NCBI GenBank assembly: GCA_027022125.1
Contig: JALVZI010000260.1
Coordinates: 1 to 10,173 of the forward strand
DNA: 10,173 bases
Reading direction: 5' to 3'
Source of the DNA: Anaerolineae bacterium
Lineage (GTDB): Bacteria > Chloroflexota > Anaerolineae > 4572-78
Shown here: one piece after another, positions 6,505 through 10,173 of the stretch
Position numbering within the stretch: the first letter of the stretch is position 1
Layout: each line of letters starts with the position of its first letter
Notes under the pieces: model-generated
The model's database searches: none
Seen by the model: the letters and a program-made list of their open reading frames with translations, nothing else
Told to the model about the DNA's origin: nothing
Made by a program: the position numbers and the translations under genes

Positions 6505-6948
6505 ATGAAAAACAAACTCCCCTTTGCACAAAAATTGAAACAGACGCTCAAAGAAAACTGGTTTTTGCTGCTCTTTTTGGGGGTAATTATCGGCGCGTTT
6601 GTGATGTTCCACACCACCCCGACCGCCGTCGCCTCTACCGCCGAGTTGAACGCCACCCTCTCTGATGGGCAACCGACCGTCATCGAGTTTTACTCGAACT
6701 TTTGAAGTGCCTGCGTCATCGCAAAACCCATCGTGGATGGGTTGGAACGAGATTTAATCGGCAAAGCCGATGTGCTGCGGCTGGATGTGCTTTCGCCCAT
6801 CGGGCGCGAAACCGCCGTCCGTTTTGGCGTGCGCGGCACCCCCACGCTGATACTGGTTGACGGGCGCGGCGTGCCGGTGCTCACCCAAGTGGGGGTCATT
6901 CGCCCCTCTGCCATCAAAAAAAATGTAGATGCGCTGCTTTCTCAATAG
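6505..6948 (+). CDS. Membrane-anchored thioredoxin-family selenoprotein (U-S-A-C active site), UGA read-through
   Basis: A 147-residue thioredoxin-like protein with an uncleaved N-terminal anchor. Residues 1-18 are basic (KNK, KLKQ, K), residues 19-35 form one membrane segment (WFLLLFLGVIIGAFVMF), and the redox domain would face outside. The thioredoxin strand TVIEFYSNF runs straight into TGA (6703-6705), then SACVIAKPIVDGLE. Thioredoxins have FWAxWCxxCk-x-x-P here, so I read TGA as Sec67, giving U67-S-A-C70 with P75 in the helix. The cis-Pro loop is GVRGTPTLILVDG (Pro113), at the expected distance. TAG at 6946-6948 ends the frame. A SECIS-like hairpin follows the TGA. No Shine-Dalgarno is evident, but the in-frame TGA at 6499-6501 excludes an upstream start. 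The MFS gene begins 19 nt later. A conventional annotation would give a 66-residue fragment plus a 71-residue orphan. Confidence 0.88.
6725..6743 (+). promoter_or_regulatory. Bacterial SECIS-like hairpin for Sec67
   Basis: AACCCATC (6725-6732) pairs perfectly with GATGGGTT (6736-6743) over 8 bp around loop GTG. With the U of UGA as 1, loop G-U fall at 31-32, farther out than in fdhF but within the loose spacing I recall for bacterial SECIS elements. The loop starts with G-U, as in the hairpin at 5557-5573, while stem sequence and spacing differ, so the two are not simple copies. Confidence 0.72.
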
Positions 6949-6967
6949 CGGCGACCGTTGAGGCTCA

Positions 6968-8263
6968 ATGGAAACCACATCAACCACCATCGAACAATTT
7001 GAAAAAGATAGTGCCCGCTATTACCGCCGAAATTTCATCGCGGGGTTGGTACACGGCATTTTCTTTCAAATGGCATCTGCTTTTGGCAACATTAATACTG
7101 TGCTGCCGGCGTTTGTTACCCTGCTCACCCCGTCGAGCATTGCCGTGGGGTTGATGGCAACCGTCCAAAGCGTGGGAACTATCATCCCCCAAATTTTTAC
7201 CGCCTACCTGCTGGAAGACCGTCCCCGCAAAAAACCGTATCTGCTGGGCGCAATCACCATCCGCTGGGTATCGTGGGGGGTGCTGGCGTGGCTCACATAC
7301 CGGTATGGCGCTACCAACCCGATGCTGGTGCTGGCGGTGCTCATCGCGCTGTTCGGGTTATTTTCGCTGGCAGGGGGCGTCGGTACGGTGGTGTATGCCG
7401 ATATTTTTGCTCGCGCCATCCCCGCCGAGCGGCGCGGGCGATTCACCGGCGCGCGGCAAATTGGCGGGTTTGCACTGGCGATTCTCGCCGGGGGGATTGT
7501 GAAATTCATTTTGGGGAACGAAACCGCATACCCCTTCCCCCTCAATTACACCATCATCTTCTCGCTCAGCGCCATCACGCTGGCGGTCGCGTTTATCGGA
7601 TTCGCGCTCATCCGCGAGCCGGTTTATCCCGTAAAACGGAATAATACCTCGCTGAAATCGCTGTGGCGGCAATCAAAAAGTTTGGTCACGGGCAATCGAA
7701 ATTTCCAAATCCTGCTGGTGTCTCAATTCATTATGAATTTGGCAGTGGGCATGGCGCCATTTTTCGTGGTTCACGCCCGCCGGTCATTTGTCAGCAATGC
7801 CGGTATCGTGGGGATTTTCCTGTCGGCGCAAATGGCGGGTGCGGCGCTGTCGAACATTCTGTGGGGGTGGATGGCGGATCGTTTTGGCAACAAATCGGTG
7901 ATTGTGGGGTCGCTGCTCAGCGGGGCGATTGCCACCGCGTTTGCCCTGGTATTGCCGCAGTTGCTGCCGCTGGCATACAGCGTGGTTTTCGTGCTGGTGG
8001 GGGCGATGCTCAGCGGTATGCGCATCGGGTACAGCAATTTTATTCTGGAAATGGCATCCACACCCATCCGCGCGAATTGTGTCGCGCTGAAAAACACGCT
8101 GCTGGCGCCGGCGGCGCTGTTCCCGCTGGTGGTTGGCTCGCTGATAACCGTATTTTCGTTTGAAATGGTTTTCGGCGCAACGATGATACTGCTGCTGGTC
8201 GGGGCGTGGTTTTCGCTGCGGTTGATTGACCCGCGCCACAATCCGGCGGGTGAATGCGCATAA
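6968..8263 (+). CDS. Major facilitator superfamily transporter
   Basis: A 431-residue inner-membrane carrier with about 12 hydrophobic segments. A polar N-terminal tail (METTSTTIEQFEKDSARYYRRN) leads into the first helix. The clearest MFS mark is the motif-A copy between helices 8 and 9, WGWMADRFGNKSVIVG at about residues 299-314, together with AERRGRFTGARQIGG in the first half. The central loop REPVYPVKRNNTSLKSLWRQ is short. The start follows GAGG (6960-6963) and lies 19 nt after the membrane selenoprotein gene, so the two are probably co-transcribed. The substrate cannot be told from sequence. No cysteine-rich or metal-binding segment links it directly to redox chemistry; any link to the selenoprotein is from position only. 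Confidence 0.85.
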   Translation: METTSTTIEQFEKDSARYYRRNFIAGLVHGIFFQMASAFGNINTVLPAFVTLLTPSSIAVGLMATVQSVGTIIPQIFTAYLLEDRPRKKPYLLGAITIRWVSWGVLAWLTYRYGATNPMLVLAVLIALFGLFSLAGGVGTVVYADIFARAIPAERRGRFTGARQIGGFALAILAGGIVKFILGNETAYPFPLNYTIIFSLSAITLAVAFIGFALIREPVYPVKRNNTSLKSLWRQSKSLVTGNRNFQILLVSQFIMNLAVGMAPFFVVHARRSFVSNAGIVGIFLSAQMAGAALSNILWGWMADRFGNKSVIVGSLLSGAIATAFALVLPQLLPLAYSVVFVLVGAMLSGMRIGYSNFILEMASTPIRANCVALKNTLLAPAALFPLVVGSLITVFSFEMVFGATMILLLVGAWFSLRLIDPRHNPAGECA

Positions 8264-8290
8264 AAGCGAAAAAGACGTAAGGGCGTTTTT

Positions 8291-8321
8291 AGTAGAGACG
8301 CCCAATTTGGGCATTTCTACT
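8291..8321 (+). repeat. Dispersed palindrome, copy 1, in terminator position after the MFS gene
   Basis: Arms AGTAGAGACGCCC (8291-8303) and GGGCATTTCTACT (8309-8321) pair with one C-A mismatch and one G-U pair around AATTT. TTTTATT follows, so it may serve as the terminator of the selenoprotein-MFS operon. Its core GACGCCCAATTTGGGC recurs in the perfect palindrome at 9821-9849. Confidence 0.8.
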
Positions 8322-8368
8322 TTTATTGCAAAATATAATCGGCTGCGTAAAATGTATGGCGCAGTACG

Positions 8369-8389
8369 CTGTGACCGGTACGGTGACAG
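8369..8389 (+). promoter_or_regulatory. Dyad in the leader of the NifX-like gene
   Basis: CTGTGACCG (8369-8377) and CGGTGACAG (8381-8389) flank GTA and pair at 8 of 9 positions. The dyad lies 30 nt after a TATAAT (8334-8339) that may be a -10 box with no clear -35, and 14 nt before the GGAGG of the gene. It could be an operator or a leader hairpin; I do not recognise the site as belonging to a known regulator. Confidence 0.4.
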
Positions 8390-8413
8390 ACACTTTCCAT
8401 TTTGGAGGTTTTT

Positions 8414-8815
8414 ATGAAAATTGCATTTCCCACAAATAACGGTAAACGGATAAATGCCCATTTTGGGTATGCCACTCACTATTTGGTGGTGACGGTGGAA
8501 GATGGGGCGGAAGTTGCCCGCGAAATGCGCGAAAAAGACTCGCACGCGGGAAAACACGATGACCACCAGCACAACGGCAACGGGCACGGACACGGACATG
8601 GACACAATCACGGCGGTATGGTCGCACCGCTTGCCGATTGCGATGTGCTGGTGGTCGGTGGTATCGGCGCACCGGCGGCGCGCGCCGTGCAGAGTATGGG
8701 TGTAAAAGTTGTGCCCACAAATATCAGCAATATTGATTCCGCGTTGCAGGCGTTTTTGGCGGGCGAATTGCCGATTGACCCCGGAGCCATCCACAATCAT
8801 GGACACCATCATTAA
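8414..8815 (+). CDS. Histidine-rich NifX/NifB-like protein (dinitrogenase iron-molybdenum cofactor domain)
   Basis: A 133-residue soluble protein of the FeMo-cofactor-binding domain family (NifX, NifY and the NifB C-terminus), which hold metal clusters in nitrogenase assembly but also occur widely in anaerobes without nitrogenase. The start MKIAFPTNNGKRINAHFGYATHYLV shows the family's conserved HFG. The second half has CDVLVVGGIGAPAARAV and an N-x-D-S-A-L-x-A-F-L-A-G ending. Unusual is a His/Gly-rich loop at residues 44-66 with nine histidines, and a tail HNHGHHH, giving 14 histidines in these two patches. This suggests Ni, Zn, Co or Cu binding (inferred). ATG 8414 follows GGAGG (8404-8408). 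The TlpA-like gene starts 15 nt downstream. Confidence 0.85.
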   Translation: MKIAFPTNNGKRINAHFGYATHYLVVTVEDGAEVAREMREKDSHAGKHDDHQHNGNGHGHGHGHNHGGMVAPLADCDVLVVGGIGAPAARAVQSMGVKVVPTNISNIDSALQAFLAGELPIDPGAIHNHGHHH

Positions 8816-8830
8816 ATCGGGGCGATTGCG

Positions 8831-9406
8831 ATGAGCCGAGCGAAAACATCCAAAAAACAGAATCGCCCGTCGCGGCAGTGGTTGTACATAAACATTGCCG
8901 TTGCGGGATTGCTGATTGTGATTGCCGGTATCGGGCTGGTATGGGCGGGCAAACCGTCGGCGACGGCGGCAATTCCCCAGCCGACCGCGCAGCCATCGGG
9001 AGAAATCGCCCCCGATTTCACACTGGAAACGCTGGACGGCGAAACCGTCAGCCTGAGCGATTTTCGCGGCAAAGTGGTGATGGTCAACTTTTGGGCGAGT
9101 TGGTGTCCGCCGTGCGTGGCGGAATTGCCCACCATTTACCAATTTTACCAATCGCACCAAGCCGATGGATTTGTGGTGCTGGCGGTCAACGCGCAGGAAA
9201 ATCGCGGCACGGTGAGCGAGTTTATCAACCGGAACGGATACACCTTCCCCGTGCTGCTCGACCCGGATTCGGTGGCGGCGGATGAATATGGCATCCGCGC
9301 CCTGCCAACCAGTTTCTTTCTGGATAAAAACGGCGAAATTCAGTATGTCCATCGCGGCGAAATTGATACCGCCACCCTGAAAAAAGTGGTCGAACCGCTG
9401 CTGTGA
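8831..9406 (+). CDS. Membrane-anchored thiol-disulfide oxidoreductase, TlpA/ResA type
   Basis: A 191-residue extracytoplasmic thioredoxin-family protein. A basic tail (SRAKTSKKQNRPSR) precedes one membrane segment at residues 17-38, then a Pro/Ala linker (about 41-57). The redoxin domain starts at APDFTLETLDG and carries VVMVNFWASWCPPC, with active-site cysteines 92 and 95, and the cis-Pro loop IRALPTSFFLD (Pro159). TlpA/ResA proteins reduce cytochrome c apoproteins or other exported proteins and usually receive electrons from CcdA/DsbD, neither of which is present here. The ribosome-binding site is poor (GGGG at 8819-8822). It is 15 nt after the His-rich gene and likely co-transcribed with it. 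Unlike the two selenoproteins, it keeps ordinary Cys at both positions. TGA is its true stop: the next codons show no continuing domain. Confidence 0.92.
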   Translation: MSRAKTSKKQNRPSRQWLYINIAVAGLLIVIAGIGLVWAGKPSATAAIPQPTAQPSGEIAPDFTLETLDGETVSLSDFRGKVVMVNFWASWCPPCVAELPTIYQFYQSHQADGFVVLAVNAQENRGTVSEFINRNGYTFPVLLDPDSVAADEYGIRALPTSFFLDKNGEIQYVHRGEIDTATLKKVVEPLL

Positions 9407-9436
9407 GCCGCTCGGTTCGGGATGAAATTTTCGGTT

Positions 9437-9462
9437 CACAGATGGACACAGATTTTCACGGA
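9437..9462 (+). repeat. Partial CACAGATG-type repeat
   Basis: The segment contains CACAGATGGACACAG and TTTTCACGGA, shared in altered spacing with the element at 9748-9796 (ACAGATGACGCAGAT and GGTCACGGATTTT). It appears to be a shortened relative of that element. Confidence 0.5.
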
Positions 9463-9537
9463 AAGAATCAATGTAACTATTCAGCATAGTGCATCGTCCA
9501 ACCTTAATTGTCGGGTTGTTGCCCGTGAAAAAATTAA

Positions 9538-9672
9538 ACCACAGAGGCGCAGAGAAACAGAGAAAAATAAGGTTTGAGAGCCGACTATATAGCAGAATTC
9601 GTAATTTTTGATGAAATTTTGAACCGAAACTCAAAAATTTTTAAATTCTCCACGTCTCTGTGCCTCTGTGGT
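9538..9672 (+). repeat. 135-bp element with 18-bp terminal inverted repeats (CACAGAGGC family)
   Basis: ACCACAGAGGCGCAGAGA (9538-9555) and TCTCTGTGCCTCTGTGGT (9655-9672) are inverted copies with one mismatch, which is a G-U pair in RNA. The similarity fades outward into A/T-rich flanks (GTGAAAAAATT and GTGAAAATTTT). The centre is A/T-rich and has no open frame of note. Sequences of this CACAGAGGC...GCCTCTGTG kind are dispersed non-coding repeats in several bacterial phyla. Confidence 0.75.
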
Positions 9673-9747
9673 GAAAATTTTCAGATGATCTATTACAGAC
9701 GGCATAATCCTACTTTTTAGATTGGATGATGCAATAGATTAATATGG

Positions 9748-9796
9748 AACACAGATGACGCAGATAACACGGATGGTCACGGATTTTTTCTGTGTT
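9748..9796 (+). repeat. Inverted-repeat element ending in AACACAGA/TCTGTGTT
   Basis: Ends AACACAGA (9748-9755) and TCTGTGTT (9789-9796) are perfect inverted copies. The interior carries ATGACGCAGATAACACGGAT and a repeated CACGGAT (9768-9774 region and 9779-9785 region). It is related to the partial copy at 9437-9462. Confidence 0.6.
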
Positions 9797-9820
9797 TTAT
9801 CTCACCGCAGTGGCATTTTC

Positions 9821-9849
9821 GTATAGACGCCCAATTTGGGCGTCTATAC
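9821..9849 (+). repeat. Dispersed palindrome, copy 2 (perfect)
   Basis: GTATAGACGCCCAA (9821-9834), central T, TTGGGCGTCTATAC (9836-9849): a perfect 14-bp dyad. Copy 1 at 8291-8321 shares the core GACGCCCAATTTGGGC, but its outer stem is GTAGA/TCTAC. The differing outer stem still pairs in each copy, so base changes have been compensated. Confidence 0.85.
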
Positions 9850-9908
9850 AAAGCATTGAACTCGGCAAGGATTTGATTTCCTCCTGCAAGCCTAAATACA
9901 GAAGTGGG

Positions 9909-9938
9909 CGTAGGGGCGGCTCGCGAGCCACCCCTACG
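9909..9938 (+). repeat. GTAGGGGC-type palindrome, copy 1
   Basis: CGTAGGGGCGGCTCG (9909-9923) and CGAGCCACCCCTACG (9924-9938) form a 15-bp dyad with one C-A mismatch. Outer bases GTAGGGG/CCCCTAC are shared with the degenerate copy at 9975-10001. Confidence 0.75.
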
Positions 9939-9974
9939 GATTTTAACGCGAACCGACCGATTCTTTTGGCTTCA

Positions 9975-10001
9975 TAGGTGTACGCTGCAGCGTGCCCCTA
10001 C
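9975..10001 (+). repeat. GTAGGGGC-type palindrome, degenerate copy 2
   Basis: The centre TACGCTGCAGCGTG and outer TAGG/CCTA pair with one mismatch and one G-T pair (9975-9987 with 9988-10000). The right arm GTGCCCCTAC matches the family in copy 1, while the left arm has decayed (TAGGTGTA for TAGGGGCA). Confidence 0.55.
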
Positions 10002-10129
10002 GTTTTTCCACCCCCCCTGAATAGATACGAATCAAAATCAATAGATCTCTTGCAAAAGTGCCAAATTTGGTTTGAGATTGTTTTGTAAAGCTATGAAAGG
10101 TGATTTTTTGCTATATTTTCTCTGATGTC

Positions 10130-10149
10130 ATTCCCGCGAAAGCGGGAAT
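10130..10149 (+). repeat. ATTCCCGC-GAAA-GCGGGAAT hairpin repeat
   Basis: An 8-bp perfect stem (10130-10137 with 10142-10149) closed by a GAAA tetraloop. The context GTCATTCCCGC...GCGGGAATCCA is a widespread bacterial intergenic repeat of the REP-like kind. CTGGATACCGG at the window end may belong to the same element, which could continue beyond the window. Confidence 0.7.
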
Positions 10150-10173
10150 CCATCGTTTTATTCTGGATACCGG

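Larger units (their letters stand above)
9407..10173. other. Gene-free, repeat-rich tail of the window
   Basis: I find no credible gene in these 767 bases. Short open frames here cross the palindromes and have no ribosome-binding sites. The stretch is instead occupied by at least five kinds of palindromic or inverted repeats, listed separately. Such clusters accumulate in non-coding DNA between convergent or unrelated operons. Confidence 0.8.

Noticed and set aside
6733..6948. Separate 71-residue gene starting at ATG 6733
   Set aside because: It has no ribosome-binding site and is simply the C-terminal half of the membrane selenoprotein, carrying its cis-Pro loop.
9404..9480. A third UGA read-through, after the TlpA-like gene
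   Set aside because: The protein is already complete with both active-site cysteines, and the following frame shows no conserved domain.
7784..9634. 616-residue open frame on the minus strand
   Set aside because: It runs antisense across the MFS, NifX-like and TlpA-like genes and through intergenic repeats, with low-complexity His/Arg/Gln-rich translation; it is a shadow of plus-strand coding bias.
8291..9849. CRISPR array from the repeated palindromes
   Set aside because: Only two copies 1.5 kb apart, with genes between them and no regular spacers.
9792..9977. 61-residue open frame in the repeat-rich tail
   Set aside because: It spans two palindromic repeats and has no ribosome-binding site.

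Overview
The window looks like chromosomal DNA of an anaerobic or microaerophilic bacterium that decodes UGA as selenocysteine (Sec). Base composition is near 50% GC, Shine-Dalgarno sequences are strong, and heat-shock control is of the HrcA/CIRCE type. The gene style and the dispersed palindromes at the right end remind me of Chloroflexota (Anaerolineae-like), but that placement is only an inference. All genes are on the + strand.

Layout. (1) 245-4929: a complete HAAT-type (branched-chain amino acid family) ABC importer, livK-livH-livM-livG-livF, with a 17-bp stem-loop between livK and livH and an intrinsic terminator after livF. (2) 5108-6034: a two-domain protein disulfide oxidoreductase whose second active site is U-P-Y-C, encoded by an in-frame TGA, followed 12 nt later by a small YruB-type glutaredoxin. 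(3) 6024-6492: a promoter, a perfect CIRCE operator, groES and a terminator, with no groEL beside it. (4) 6505-8263: a membrane-anchored thioredoxin with a U-S-A-C active site, again encoded by an in-frame TGA, then an MFS transporter. (5) 8414-9406: a histidine-rich NifX/NifB-like small protein and a TlpA/ResA-type membrane-anchored thioredoxin (CPPC). (6) 9407-10173: a gene-free stretch packed with several families of dispersed palindromic repeats.

The central observation is a pair of selenoprotein genes 0.75 kb apart. In each, one TGA sits exactly where the first active-site cysteine of a thioredoxin-fold CxxC belongs. The frame stays open and homologous-looking beyond it to a TAG stop, and a compact hairpin with G-U at the start of its loop lies just downstream, as in bacterial SECIS elements. 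A conventional gene caller would cut or miss both proteins. TGA ends four other genes here (livH, livM, livF and the TlpA-like gene), so the genetic code is not simply reassigned.

The genes from 5108 to 9406 encode four thioredoxin-fold proteins. Two are probably cytoplasmic and two are anchored with the redox domain outside, so the locus may form a thiol/selenol redox system on both sides of the membrane. That functional link is inferred from gene neighbourhood only.
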